Shown here: positions 8,572 to 17,163 of the stretch, piece by piece | How the letters are laid out: each line of letters begins with the position of its first letter | How positions within the stretch are numbered: the stretch's first letter is position 1 | NCBI RefSeq assembly: GCF_018130765.1 | Contig: NZ_JAFCJZ010000007.1 | Coordinates: 124,001 to 188,000 of the forward strand | Direction: 5' to 3' | Source: Bradyrhizobium iriomotense | GTDB taxonomy: Bacteria > Pseudomonadota > Alphaproteobacteria > Rhizobiales > Xanthobacteraceae | Length of the DNA: 64,000 nucleotides | Translations under genes and position numbers: made by a program | The notes under the pieces: model-generated | Databases searched by the model: none | Told to the model about the DNA's origin: nothing | Seen by the model: the letters and a program-made list of their open reading frames with translations, nothing else

Positions 8572-9829
8572 GAGTGTGTGGCTTTGGCTTGCCCAGAGCC
8601 ACCAGCACTTCCTTCGCCGCCCGCTCCCCACTGTCCCGCGCGCCGTGCGCCGTCGTGAAGAAGGTCGGTGACGTCGCTTCGCCTGCGAAGAACAGGCGTT
8701 CATCCACCGGCGCGGCCAGCACGGCGCGATCGCCCGCATGCCCCGGCAGCGCATGCGAATACGATCCCCGCGCAAATGGATCATGCGCCCAGCGCGATTC
8801 ATACAGCGGCTTCAGCTTGCGCCTGACATCGTTGCCGAGAAAACCCGCGATCTCGTCGATGCTGTGCGCGGCGATGGCGCCTTCGCCGGCGTCCTCCAAC
8901 GTGCGCGCAAAGCTGCCGCCGAAAAAGCCTTCGATGCAGGGCTGGCCGAACGGGCGGATGTGATAGGTACCCATCTCCGTGCGCATGGTGGCACCGCGCA
9001 GATTGCCCTCTTTCGGGAAGGCTTCGGCATCGCCAAGTGCCAGCGTCACCTTGTCGTCGATGCCGAGCGGCAGGCCGGCGGCAGCGCCCACCTTGGAAGG
9101 GAGTGGTGGCGAGAAGCGGATCGCTTCGTCCGCGATCAGGTTGGTCGGCACGGTGACGATCACCTTGTCCGCGGTCAGCGTGCCCTGCGACGTCTCGATG
9201 CGGATGCGTTTGCCGGAATGATCGATCAGGGTGACGTTGCAGTTCAGCGCCACCGGGCAGGGCGCGCCATAGGCTGAAACAAGCGCGCCATAGCCGCGGC
9301 GGACGCGCCAGTTGAGGTTGGTATCCTCATAGGCGTCCCAGTCGAGCGTCGACATGTCCTTCAGCTCGCAGCCGTTGATATAGGTCGAGATCGCGTCGAT
9401 CATCGCATTCCAGCGATTGCCTACCTCCAGACTCAGGCTCGCGGGCTCGTCCTTGCCCGTCTGCGCCGCCTGCCCCAGGCGCTCATAGAACGCGTCCATC
9501 GCGCGCATGAAATCGTCGCGCTGGTCCTGCGGAAACGCATTGCCATAGGCGCGCTCGCGCCAGGGCGGCAGGTCCTTGTTGAGCTCGAAACCCAGCTGTT
9601 TGGCGATTGCGACGAAGGAGTTTTTGTCCGCCGAATGCAGCCAGCCGCAGCCGACGTCAAAGGTCACCTCGGGCGAGGCCTGTACGGTCCAGGCCCGGCC
9701 GCCGAGCCTGTCGCGCGCCTCCAGCACGATCGCGGAGAGGCCGGAGCCCGCCAGCGCATGCGCCGCGCCGAGGCCGGCGGCACCGGCGCCGATGATGGCG
9801 ACGTCGACGGAGGAGGGCAGGGAGGTCAT
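8552..9829 (-). CDS. FAD-dependent amine oxidase (monoamine oxidase-like)
   Basis: 425 aa. The N-terminal Rossmann FAD motif is IIGAGAAGLGAAHALAGSG followed by EARDRLGGRAW (GG-doublet), and the C-terminal flavin-contact segment is LFFAGEATSPTFFTTAHGA. This is the flavin monoamine oxidase/polyamine oxidase family, which oxidises amines to imines with oxygen as acceptor; the amine is unknown. No signal peptide is seen. The final residues SLRAK and the stop are encoded by the arm of a palindromic repeat, so the native C-terminus has probably been replaced. Confidence 0.9.
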   Translation of the reverse strand: MTSLPSSVDVAIIGAGAAGLGAAHALAGSGLSAIVLEARDRLGGRAWTVQASPEVTFDVGCGWLHSADKNSFVAIAKQLGFELNKDLPPWRERAYGNAFPQDQRDDFMRAMDAFYERLGQAAQTGKDEPASLSLEVGNRWNAMIDAISTYINGCELKDMSTLDWDAYEDTNLNWRVRRGYGALVSAYGAPCPVALNCNVTLIDHSGKRIRIETSQGTLTADKVIVTVPTNLIADEAIRFSPPLPSKVGAAAGLPLGIDDKVTLALGDAEAFPKEGNLRGATMRTEMGTYHIRPFGQPCIEGFFGGSFARTLEDAGEGAIAAHSIDEIAGFLGNDVRRKLKPLYESRWAHDPFARGSYSHALPGHAGDRAVLAAPVDERLFFAGEATSPTFFTTAHGARDSGERAAKEVLVALGKPKPHTPSLRAK

Positions 9830-9948
9830 GGGCGGGCTCTAGCACGTTCGGAATGTGCGCTAAAGCCACCACGCGTATAGCCGTCATCACCCGCCCATGT
9901 GCGCAACAGCACTTTGGAGCGGGTGATTCAATATTCCAGAGACGGTCT

Positions 9949-10028
9949 CGTAGGGTGGGCAAAGGCGCTCTTGCGCCGTGCCCACCATTCTCAAGTGGTG
10001 GGCACGCTTGCGCTTTGCCCACCCTACG
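9949..10028. repeat. Intergenic palindrome, family D
   Basis: Inverted repeat with arms CGTAGGGTGGGCAAAG and CTTTGCCCACCCTACG, inner arms CGTGCCCACC/GGTGGGCACG. Located between the amine oxidase start and the end of typA. Relatives are at 45980, 51068, 53756 and a half copy at 56407. Confidence 0.85.
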
Positions 10029-10047
10029 GCACTGAGGCGTGATGGCC

Positions 10048-11874
10048 TTACGCCACCGCTTCCTTGGCCTTTTCCGCGCGCTTGCGCTCGTTCGGGTCGA
10101 GGTGCTTCTTGCGCAGGCGGATCGACTTCGGGGTGACCTCGACGAGCTCGTCGTCCTCGATATAGGCGAGCGCCTTTTCCAGCGTCATGCGGATCGGCGG
10201 GGTCAGGCGCACGGCTTCGTCCTTCGAGGTCGTGCGGATGTTGGTGAGCTGCTTGCCCTTGAGCACGTTGATCTCGAGATCGTTGTCGCGGGTGTGCTCG
10301 CCGACGATCATGCCCTTGTAGACCTTCCAGCCCGGCTCGATCATCATCGGGCCGCGGTCTTCCAGCTTGAACATGGCGTAAGCGACCGCTTCGCCCTGGT
10401 CATTGGAGATCAAGACGCCGTTGCGGCGGCCCTGGATCTCGCCCTTGTACGGCGCATAGCCGTGGAACAGGCGGTTCATGATCGCGGTGCCGCGGGTGTC
10501 GGTGAGCAGCTCGCCCTGGTAGCCGATCAGGCCGCGGGTCGGCGCGTAGAACACCAGGCGCTGACGGTTGCCGCCGGATGGCTTCATCTCGATCAGCTCG
10601 GACTTACGCTCGCTCATCTTCTGCACGACGACGCCGGAATGCTCCTCGTCGACGTCGATCACGACTTCCTCGATCGGCTCCATGGTGGCGCCGGTGGCTT
10701 CGTCCTTCTGGAACACGACGCGCGGACGCGACACCGAGAGCTCGAAACCTTCGCGGCGCATGGTCTCGATCAGGATCGCGAGCTGGAGTTCGCCGCGGCC
10801 CGACACTTCCATCGCGTCCTTGTCGGCGGATTCGACGACGCGCAGCGCGACATTGCCCTCGGCCTCGCGCAGCAGACGGTCGCGGATCATGCGGCTGGTC
10901 ACCTTGTCGCCTTCGGTGCCGGCGAGCGGCGAGTTGTTGACGATGAACGACATCGACACGGTCGGCGGATCGATCGGCTGGGCCGGCAGCGGCACCTCGA
11001 CGGTCGGATCGCAGAAGGTGTCGGCGACGGTGCCCTTGGTGAGGCCCGCGATCGCGACGATGTCGCCGGCTTCGGCTTCATCGAGCGGGGTGCGCTCGAG
11101 GCCGCGGAACGCCAGGATCTTGGTGATACGCCCGGACTCGACCAGCTTGCCGTCGGCGCTCAGCACCTTGACCTGCTGGTTCGGTTTGAGAGTGCCGGAC
11201 GAGATGCGGCCGGTGATGATGCGGCCGAGATAGGGGTTTGCCTCCAGGATGGTGCCGATCATCTTGAACGGGCCTTCCTCGACCTTCGGAGGCGCGACGT
11301 GGCGCAGGACCAAGTCGAACAGCGGCTCCATGCCCTTGTCCTGCGGACCCTCCGGGCTGTCGGCCATCCAGCCCTGCTTGGCCGACCCGTAGAGGATCGG
11401 GAAGTCGAGCTGCTCCTCGCTGGCATCGAGCGCCGCGAACAGGTCGAACACCTCGTTGATGACTTCGGTCGGGCGCGCGTCGGGGCGGTCGACCTTGTTG
11501 ATGACGACGATCGGCTTGAGGCCGACCTTGAGCGCCTTGGAGACGACGAACTTGGTCTGCGGCAGCGGGCCTTCGGCGGCGTCGACCAGCACCAGGGCGC
11601 CGTCCACCATGTTCAGGATGCGCTCGACCTCGCCGCCGAAATCGGCGTGGCCGGGGGTGTCGACGATGTTGATGCGGGTGTCCTTCCACTGCACCGAGGC
11701 CGCCTTGGCCAGAATAGTGATGCCGCGCTCACGCTCCAGGTCGTTGGAGTCCATGGCGCGATCGGTCACCTTCTGGTTCTCGCGGAACGTGCCGGATTGC
11801 TGGAGAAGTTTGTCGACCAGGGTCGTTTTGCCGTGGTCGACGTGGGCGATGATGGCGACGTTGCGAAGGTTCAT
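10048..11874 (-). CDS. typA: Translational GTPase TypA/BipA
   Basis: 608 aa, full length. A ribosome-associated GTPase of the EF-G family involved in 50S assembly and stress adaptation. G1 is AHVDHGKTT near the N-terminus, the switch region has RGITILAK, G3 is DTPGHADF and G4 NKVDR; elongation-factor domains II, III and V and the TypA C-terminal domain follow ([22 protein letters not shown]...). The C-terminus is Lys/Glu-rich. It is separated from the upstream operon by a rho-independent terminator, so it has its own promoter. Confidence 0.97.
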   Translation of the reverse strand: MNLRNVAIIAHVDHGKTTLVDKLLQQSGTFRENQKVTDRAMDSNDLERERGITILAKAASVQWKDTRINIVDTPGHADFGGEVERILNMVDGALVLVDAAEGPLPQTKFVVSKALKVGLKPIVVINKVDRPDARPTEVINEVFDLFAALDASEEQLDFPILYGSAKQGWMADSPEGPQDKGMEPLFDLVLRHVAPPKVEEGPFKMIGTILEANPYLGRIITGRISSGTLKPNQQVKVLSADGKLVESGRITKILAFRGLERTPLDEAEAGDIVAIAGLTKGTVADTFCDPTVEVPLPAQPIDPPTVSMSFIVNNSPLAGTEGDKVTSRMIRDRLLREAEGNVALRVVESADKDAMEVSGRGELQLAILIETMRREGFELSVSRPRVVFQKDEATGATMEPIEEVVIDVDEEHSGVVVQKMSERKSELIEMKPSGGNRQRLVFYAPTRGLIGYQGELLTDTRGTAIMNRLFHGYAPYKGEIQGRRNGVLISNDQGEAVAYAMFKLEDRGPMMIEPGWKVYKGMIVGEHTRDNDLEINVLKGKQLTNIRTTSKDEAVRLTPPIRMTLEKALAYIEDDELVEVTPKSIRLRKKHLDPNERKRAEKAKEAVA

Positions 11875-11982
11875 GTGTGAGCTTCTTTGCGGTCGAACAA
11901 TGGGTTAAGCGCGATCTCGCCGGTCAGACCGGGACCTCTTCACGGACAACGCTGGAAACGTGGAAAACGGGGCCTGCTTCGC

Positions 11983-12014
11983 CCAAAAAGGAAGCCCGGT
12001 CAGCTTGACCGGGC
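11983..12014 (-). terminator. Rho-independent terminator of the radical SAM/Lgt-like operon
   Basis: On the minus strand the hairpin GCCCGGTC-AAGCT-GACCGGGC is followed by TTCCTTTTT. It sits about 100 bp after the stop of the last small membrane-protein gene (12114) and before the typA start, so it most likely ends the 14801-to-12114 transcript. Confidence 0.8.
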
Positions 12015-12113
12015 ACCCTACGCGTTTGCGGCGCAATATATGCAAAAAACGCCAAAAAACAATGCGTTCTTTGCCGGTTGGTTGACTGAATTTTGTCCGG
12101 GAATTCCCGGGGC

Positions 12114-12392
12114 TTAGGGCTGGGTTCCGGGATCGGCGGGGGCCTTTCGCCCCTTGATCGCCGCCCAGATCAGGACGACGCCCCCGATGCCGACGACCAG
12201 CCCCAGGAAGACCAGCGGCGCGATGTCGGAATCGATCTTGCCCCCCTCGGATATGGAAATTCCGCCGAACAGGAGTGCGCAGAGACCCGGCAGCAGCAGG
12301 ATCACCCCCGAAATCACCATGAACGCGGTGAGGCAGCCGCTACGCTGTGTCAGGGCGACCGGAGGCGGGGGTGGGGGCTCGATGTTGCTCAT
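12114..12392 (-). CDS. Small two-helix membrane protein, paralog of the preceding gene
   Basis: 92 aa. A Pro-rich N-terminus (about residues 6-11) is followed by two hydrophobic segments; the first, RSGCLTAFMVISGVILLLPG, matches GCLTAFMVTAGVVLLFPGLC of the upstream neighbour, so the two are tandem paralogs. No enzymatic motif is present. It lies 12 bp after the neighbour's stop and 90 bp before the terminator. A role as an accessory or membrane anchor for the radical SAM enzyme is inference from position only. Confidence 0.75.
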   Translation of the reverse strand: MSNIEPPPPPPVALTQRSGCLTAFMVISGVILLLPGLCALLFGGISISEGGKIDSDIAPLVFLGLVVGIGGVVLIWAAIKGRKAPADPGTQP

Positions 12393-12404
12393 GAGGATGC
12401 GACG

Positions 12405-12662
12405 CTACTGCCGGGGTTTAGGTGGGGTCGCCACGCGGATGAAGAGGAAGATCGCAAACCCGACCAGGACCAATCCAATCAGGACAAATGGGGCGCCTTG
12501 GCCGGCGAATGCCAGGAAACATAGGCCGGGGAAAAGCAGCACCACGCCGGCGGTCACCATGAACGCGGTCAGGCAACCATCGCGCCGTGGCGGTAGCGGT
12601 GGGGCGACGGGAACGTCTGCTGGTTGCTCCGGCGCCGGAGGAGGCGTGCCAGTGTCGCTCAC
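12405..12662 (-). CDS. Small Pro-rich membrane protein overlapping the radical SAM gene
   Basis: 85 aa from a GTG whose bases overlap the TGA of the radical SAM gene (GTGA), indicating translational coupling. Residues 1-25 are Pro/Ala-rich and presumably cytosolic or flexible; residues 29-53 and 56-77 are hydrophobic. The shared motif GCLTAFMV..GV.LL.PGLC shows homology to the next gene. Function unknown; it contains two Cys (about residues 30 and 47) that are also present in the paralog. Confidence 0.75.
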   Translation of the reverse strand: MSDTGTPPPAPEQPADVPVAPPLPPRRDGCLTAFMVTAGVVLLFPGLCFLAFAGQGAPFVLIGLVLVGFAIFLFIRVATPPKPRQ

Positions 12663-14104
12663 CGCGGCACCTCCTCGCCTTGGCGTGCCTCGCGATAGGT
12701 CTGGCCAGCCAGTTCGGCGCGGATGCCGTCGATCTTTCCGTTCCGGTAGAACAGATTGTAGGTATCGAACGGAATGATCGCGCCCTGCTCGGTCACGAAA
12801 TGGATGCAGCTGCGCTTGACGTTGCCGACGCAGAAATTGAAGCGGTCGAGAAACTGCACGATGGTGACGCGGAAGACGTTCTCGTAAGAGAGTCCTTCCG
12901 GCACATGGAAGCTCGGCAGGCAGCATAACAATTCGCACACGCGCTCGGAAGTGTTGAGCGGGCCCGACGACAGCGAGAACAAATCGATGAATTTTTCCCG
13001 CAGCATCGGATATTTTTCCGGGCTGATGGTGTTGGGCATCACCGCAACCAGCTGCTCCTGCGGGATCAGCGAGGTCAGCGGCAGCACCTTCTCGCCATTT
13101 CGCAGGCCATAGCCGATCGAGATGCTTTCGGGGTTGCAAGGCAGCGGGATCATGTCCTTGTCGCCGAACACGCCGGTCTCGACGACGCGGTTGCGAATCT
13201 CCGACAGCATGATGCGGTCGGTATTTTTGTCGAAGTTCTCGTTGCGGCCGGCATCCTGCACCGGCTGGAGCGTAACGCCGCGCACGCATTTCCAGGTCAG
13301 GGCATGGCGCACGATGTCGCCGATCTCGGAATCGTTGACCCCGCGCTTGATGGTCGCGACCAGCGTTGTCGACACGCCGTAATGCTCGAGATTCTCCAGT
13401 GCCTGCTGGCGAATTTTTCGCAAATCCGCGCCGCGCAGGTTGATCAGCGCGTCGCGCTGAAGCGAATCGAACTGGAGATAGACCTCCAGCCCGCGCCTGT
13501 TCTCGGCGAGCCGCGCCACAAAATCCTTTTCGCGGGCGATGCGCAGGCCGTTGGTGTTGATCATGACGTGGCGGATCGGGCGGGCGCGCACGGCGTCCAG
13601 GATCTTGAAGAAATCCGGATGCAGCGTCGGCTCGCCGCCGGAAATCTGCACGAGGTCGGGCTCGCCCTCGCTCGCGACCAGCGCGTCGAGCATCTTCTCG
13701 ACCGTCGCCAGCGGGGTGAATTTCGTCCGCGTGGGCGAAGATTCGGCGAAGCAGACCGGGCAGGTAAGGTTGCAGTGCTCGGTGATCTCGATCAGCGCCA
13801 GGCAGGAATGCTGCTCGTGGTCGGCACAGAGGCCGCAATCATAGGGGCAGCCGAATTCGGTCCGGTGCTGGAATTGCAGCGGCCGGTCCCCCGGCTTGAT
13901 GAAATCCTTGCAGAGGCGCCAATAGGCGGCATCCGTCGACACCAGCGTCGACTGGACGCCGTGCTCCCGACAGCGCTTCTCGTACCAGACCTCGTTGTCG
14001 AGGATCTGGATCTTGGTCGGCACCAGCTTCAGGCAGGTCTCGCAGAGGGATTGGGTCTGGCCCCAGAAGATGTAGGGACGCGACTTACGCAACGGCGCGT
14101 TCAT
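12659..14104 (-). CDS. Radical SAM protein resembling tetraether lipid synthase (Tes)
   Basis: 481 aa from ATG 14104, overlapping the Lgt-like gene by 20 nt. The N-terminus has a rubredoxin-like site: CETC (residues 21, 24) and KRCREHG (Cys45). Next comes FGCPYDCGLCADHEQHSC (Cys86, 90, 93, 101), then the radical SAM motif CNLTCPVC (111/115/118) and the SAM-contact GGEPT. The C-terminal part has ERVCELLCC, FNFCVG, RSCIH and IPFDTYNLFYR, suggesting a further cluster. This Cys layout and GC-x-x-DCGLC-x2-H-x-QH-x-C block are what I know from the MJ0619/Tes family, which joins lipid alkyl chains in archaea. The bacterial substrate is unknown. Adjacent Lgt-like and small membrane proteins support a lipid-related role. 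Family assignment strong; lipid coupling is inference. Confidence 0.85.
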   Translation of the reverse strand: MNAPLRKSRPYIFWGQTQSLCETCLKLVPTKIQILDNEVWYEKRCREHGVQSTLVSTDAAYWRLCKDFIKPGDRPLQFQHRTEFGCPYDCGLCADHEQHSCLALIEITEHCNLTCPVCFAESSPTRTKFTPLATVEKMLDALVASEGEPDLVQISGGEPTLHPDFFKILDAVRARPIRHVMINTNGLRIAREKDFVARLAENRRGLEVYLQFDSLQRDALINLRGADLRKIRQQALENLEHYGVSTTLVATIKRGVNDSEIGDIVRHALTWKCVRGVTLQPVQDAGRNENFDKNTDRIMLSEIRNRVVETGVFGDKDMIPLPCNPESISIGYGLRNGEKVLPLTSLIPQEQLVAVMPNTISPEKYPMLREKFIDLFSLSSGPLNTSERVCELLCCLPSFHVPEGLSYENVFRVTIVQFLDRFNFCVGNVKRSCIHFVTEQGAIIPFDTYNLFYRNGKIDGIRAELAGQTYREARQGEEVPR

Positions 14105-14801
14105 GCACGGGTCTCGCTTTGGGCGCCGTCGCCAGCATGATTGCGGCATAGAGCAGGATGGACAGCGACAGCAGGTGAAACAGGGTGAAGGGGCCGATCA
14201 GCGTGCCGTAGGGCTTGAGGAATTCCCACAGGAAGCGTTGTGCTCCGTAATAGGCGAGCACCAGGTAGAATCCATTGGTGATCACAAACCCGTTCCGGTT
14301 CAAGACCGCCAGCACATAGATAAGCGCGAACAAGCCCATCGCCGCGCTCTCGTAGAGCTGCACGGGATGGCGGAGAACGCCGTCGCCGAAATCATGGGCC
14401 CAGGGCAGCGCCGTCGGCGTGCCATAGGTGAAATCATCTAGGCCCGCGAAGTAGCAGCCGAGCCGGCCGATCGCGATGCCGAGCGCCAGCGGCAGCGCGA
14501 AACGGGCGCCGGTTCGCAACGTGATCCCTGCGGACCATTTGTAGAGCTCGATCGCCACGATGCCGCCGGCCAGCGCGCCCTCGACCGAGCGCGCAATGCC
14601 GCTCTGCCCCGACAGCCACAGATTGGTTGACCCGAACAGATAGGCGCCAAGGCCGGCGCCGAACACCAGCGCGGCGATATAGGGCAGCTCGAAGGATTGC
14701 GCAGGAAACCGCAAGCCTTGTCGCGACAGCCAGTAGACGGCGGCCGCCGCCGCCAGCCACGCCGCGATGTCAAAGACCGTGTGAAGGAATGCCCCGCTCA
14801 T
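14085..14801 (-). CDS. Divergent prolipoprotein diacylglyceryl transferase (Lgt-like) membrane protein
   Basis: 238 aa with about seven hydrophobic segments. The Lgt signature region is recognisable: IGRLGCYFAGLDDFTYGTPT (Arg113 at the conserved Arg position), RHPVQLYES (145-152) and GAQRFLWEFLKP (Arg189, Glu193), matching RHPSQLYE and the late Arg/Glu of Lgt. It is shorter than E. coli Lgt, and the conserved Asn of RIGN is Cys116. Lgt moves diacylglyceryl from phosphatidylglycerol to lipobox Cys; this protein may use a similar lipid donor for another acceptor. Essential lgt is expected elsewhere in the genome. First gene of the operon with the radical SAM protein. Confidence 0.82.
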   Translation of the reverse strand: MSGAFLHTVFDIAAWLAAAAAVYWLSRQGLRFPAQSFELPYIAALVFGAGLGAYLFGSTNLWLSGQSGIARSVEGALAGGIVAIELYKWSAGITLRTGARFALPLALGIAIGRLGCYFAGLDDFTYGTPTALPWAHDFGDGVLRHPVQLYESAAMGLFALIYVLAVLNRNGFVITNGFYLVLAYYGAQRFLWEFLKPYGTLIGPFTLFHLLSLSILLYAAIMLATAPKARPVHERAVA

Positions 14802-14856
14802 GCGGGGGAGAGTATAGCACGAGTCACGTCCAAAACGGCGCGATGCGCATTACTGC

Positions 14857-14998
14857 GCCCTCTCCCCTTGTGGGAGAGGGCAGCTCCGCCATTAGCCACA
14901 AGCTCATTCGGGTGAGGGGTCTCTCTCGGCAGACGTAATCGCGGAGAAAACCCCTCATCCGGCGCTTCGCGCCACCTTCTCCCACAAGGGGAGAAGGA
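14857..14998. repeat. Long imperfect palindrome (CCCTCTCCCCTTGTGGGAGAGGG type)
   Basis: Two outer arms, TCTCCCCTTGTGGGAGA near 14858 and TCTCCCACAAGGGGAGA near 14978, flank inner arms CATTCGGGTGAGGGG and CCCCTCATCCGGCGC. Intergenic repeat between the Lgt-like gene start and the end of the Crp-like gene. Confidence 0.75.
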
Positions 14999-15003
14999 AG
15001 AAT

Positions 15004-15768
15004 CTACCCCGCCTCCCGCTCCTCCGTCGGATACACGCCGCGCAGCACCTCCTCGAAGTGCATCTTCACGGCGTCATTGCACAGGCAGGCGCGCAGCTTT
15101 AGGCCGTCGCGGTTGCGGACCAGGATCGATCCGCGCCGCGTGTCGAGCACGCCTTCGGCCCTGAACGACTGGAGCACGCGGCTCGCATAGCTGCGCCCGA
15201 CCCCGAGCAGCGTCGCGAGCTGCTCATGGGTCAGCGGCACGCTGCTCTCGTCGCCGGTCCGCTCCATCGCCGCCAAGATCCATTTCGCCGTACGCTGCTC
15301 GATCGAGTGGATGGCGTTGCAGGCGGTGGACTGGAAGATCTGCGCCAGCATGCAGTCGGCGTAGCGGACAAAAATGCTGCGCAGTGACGCCGAGCGCAGC
15401 TTGGCGGCTTCGAGCTTGCCGACATGAATGCGTGCAAAGGGACCGCTGAACTTGACGCAGATGCGGGTATAAGCCGGCAGGAATCCTTCGCTGACGATGC
15501 CGCCCACCGCGCCCTCGCGGCCGACCAGGATGGTCTCGACGTCGCGGCCGTCCTCATTGGGCACCAGAAAGGTGGCGAGTGACGGTCCGCAGGGGAAGTG
15601 GACGACCTGGACGTCATCGCCGGGGTTGTAGAGCAGTTGGCCTGCCGCGGAGTCTTCAACGGTCACGTATGGCGCGAGCAGCGCATAGTCCGCCTGGTTC
15701 AAGCGCCGCAGCAGATTGTTGGCCGGTCGGCTCCCGACCTCGCTCGTCCTGTCGATGCGCGCATCCAT
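15004..15768 (-). CDS. Crp/Fnr family transcriptional regulator
   Basis: 254 aa from ATG 15768. An N-terminal cyclic-nucleotide-binding-like beta-roll (residues about 30-150, including VGREGAVGG) is followed by a dimerisation helix and a Crp-type HTH: LTHEQLATLLGVGRSYASRVLQSF (about 180-203). No FNR-type N-terminal Cys cluster is present, so it is not an oxygen sensor of that type. Many rhizobial paralogs of this subgroup respond to unknown effectors. It is divergent from a single-domain response regulator, sharing about 180 bp of upstream DNA. Confidence 0.9.
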   Translation of the reverse strand: MDARIDRTSEVGSRPANNLLRRLNQADYALLAPYVTVEDSAAGQLLYNPGDDVQVVHFPCGPSLATFLVPNEDGRDVETILVGREGAVGGIVSEGFLPAYTRICVKFSGPFARIHVGKLEAAKLRSASLRSIFVRYADCMLAQIFQSTACNAIHSIEQRTAKWILAAMERTGDESSVPLTHEQLATLLGVGRSYASRVLQSFRAEGVLDTRRGSILVRNRDGLKLRACLCNDAVKMHFEEVLRGVYPTEEREAG

Positions 15769-15949
15769 CGTGAACCTCTTGTCCCTCCCCTCGGCATTAC
15801 CGAGTTCTGTCCATCTCCTGTGTGCACAAGTGGACAGACTGGAGAACTGTGATGTGGTGGGTTTCGTTCCAAGAACCCTCCGATGCGCTGGGCGCAGGCA
15901 TCGTGTCGCGGCAGTCCTGATCCGAAAACCCCACACACAAGATGTGATC

Positions 15950-16330
15950 ATGGCACCCGCATTCTCCAATGGTTCAGGCCGACCCGCCGATGTCCTGATC
16001 GTCGAGGACGATCCGATCATTGCGATCGATTTCGAGGACCGTCTCATCGGGTTTGGCGTGACGAGCGTGCGGACCGTCGGCTCGGTGACACAAGCGCTGG
16101 AGGCGATCGCGGAGCGGGCTCCCGACTTCGCACTGCTTGATGTCGAGTTGATCCGCGAGACGAGCTTTGCGATCGCAGAGCGGCTGGTCGCGCTGAAGAT
16201 CCCGTTCGTCTTCGTCACCGGCCACGGTGCGGAGACGATCATTCCCTCGCAGTTTGCCGCACGACCGCGTCTGCAAAAGCCCTGCTCGAGCGACGCGCTG
16301 GAAGCGGCGCTACAGGCGCGGGGCACCTGA
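15950..16330 (+). CDS. Single-domain response regulator (REC only)
   Basis: 126 aa from ATG 15950; the reading frame is open further upstream but without a family-like sequence. REC features: acidic pair VEDDP near the N-terminus, phospho-acceptor Asp in ALLDVEL, FVTGHG at the conserved Thr and a Lys in LQKPC. There is no output domain, so it acts as a phosphate relay or by protein contact, as in alphaproteobacterial FATGUY-type receivers. No kinase adjoins; the divergent Crp-like gene is the only neighbour. Convergent with the next gene, 4 bp apart. Confidence 0.9.
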   Translation: MAPAFSNGSGRPADVLIVEDDPIIAIDFEDRLIGFGVTSVRTVGSVTQALEAIAERAPDFALLDVELIRETSFAIAERLVALKIPFVFVTGHGAETIIPSQFAARPRLQKPCSSDALEAALQARGT

Positions 16331-16334
16331 CCGC

Positions 16335-17048
16335 CTATTTGCCGGAGCGAATGCAGAGCTCGGCGAGGTCGTTCTCAACGCCTTTGAAGAAGGTGTGTGG
16401 AAGCGGCGGCGGTGACGAGATCGTCTTGATCGCCGCGGCCTGCGCGGCTCCCGCCTGCTCCGACAATTGCAGGAAGCGCTTGAGTGCTTTCGACCGGCTC
16501 TTGCCGGCGAACGCCTCCAGCTTCTCCTCCGTGGCATCGGTCGGATTGAGACGGAGCAGAGCCTCGTTGCCGGTGCCTAGTGGGGACACCGCTCCGAGCT
16601 TCACGCGGCTGATCAGATTGTAGCGGTCGAAATGCTCGAAGATCAGATCCAGGATCCTGGCCTGACGTATCGGCTCTTCCATCGCCAGATAGCGCTTCAC
16701 ATCCGCATTGCTCTTCAGGCTTTCCAATTCAGCCGCGCCGGCGAACGGATTGTCTGAGGTCTGTCGGTCGATCAGCGCGAATGCGCCTTCCAGCATGCGC
16801 GTGCCCCATGTGACGACGATATCGCGGCCGCGCGGTTCGAGCTGGTCGGCAGCCAGCCTCTTGTCCGTCAGGCATGCCGGGTCGGCGCTTGCGCGCAGCG
16901 ACTTGCCGAGCTCGGCGGTCAGCGCCTTGCCGTAAGGCGAAGCGAAGGCCTCGCGCACCAACGTGGCCTTGTCCTGGGTCTGCGCGCATGTGGGGGATAC
17001 TGCGCTCAGCAGGAGCGCGATGACGATCGTTCGGCGGCTGAACGGCAC
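16335..17048 (-). CDS. Secreted or periplasmic protein of unknown function
   Basis: 237 aa. Residues 1-22 look like a Sec signal peptide ending at PTCAQ. The remainder is helical and without a motif I recognise; one predicted region, KRYLAMEEPIRQARILDLIFEHFDRYNLI, is amphipathic. Two Cys (one near residue 59, one at ELCIRSGK near the end) may form a disulfide in the periplasm. No partner gene is evident: the REC protein is convergent and PhoD lies 115 bp upstream on the same strand. Confidence 0.75.
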   Translation of the reverse strand: MPFSRRTIVIALLLSAVSPTCAQTQDKATLVREAFASPYGKALTAELGKSLRASADPACLTDKRLAADQLEPRGRDIVVTWGTRMLEGAFALIDRQTSDNPFAGAAELESLKSNADVKRYLAMEEPIRQARILDLIFEHFDRYNLISRVKLGAVSPLGTGNEALLRLNPTDATEEKLEAFAGKSRSKALKRFLQLSEQAGAAQAAAIKTISSPPPLPHTFFKGVENDLAELCIRSGK

Positions 17049-17163
17049 GGCTTCAACTCGAAAATGGGTCGGACGGTATCAAGCCCGTGAAAACGCGCGG
17101 GCGCCTGCAATTGTCGTCCGCGCCGGCCAAATGGTTCACCGCCATCCGGTGCCAAATTGGCCG

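Noticed and set aside
10039..11880. 613-codon open frame on the strand opposite typA
   Set aside because: A GC-rich antisense shadow of a clear typA; rich in Asp/Leu/Val/Arg with no family signature.
12405..13838. 477-codon frame that fuses an Arg-rich stretch to the small membrane protein
   Set aside because: The upstream part is a shadow of the radical SAM gene; the real product starts at the GTG at 12662.
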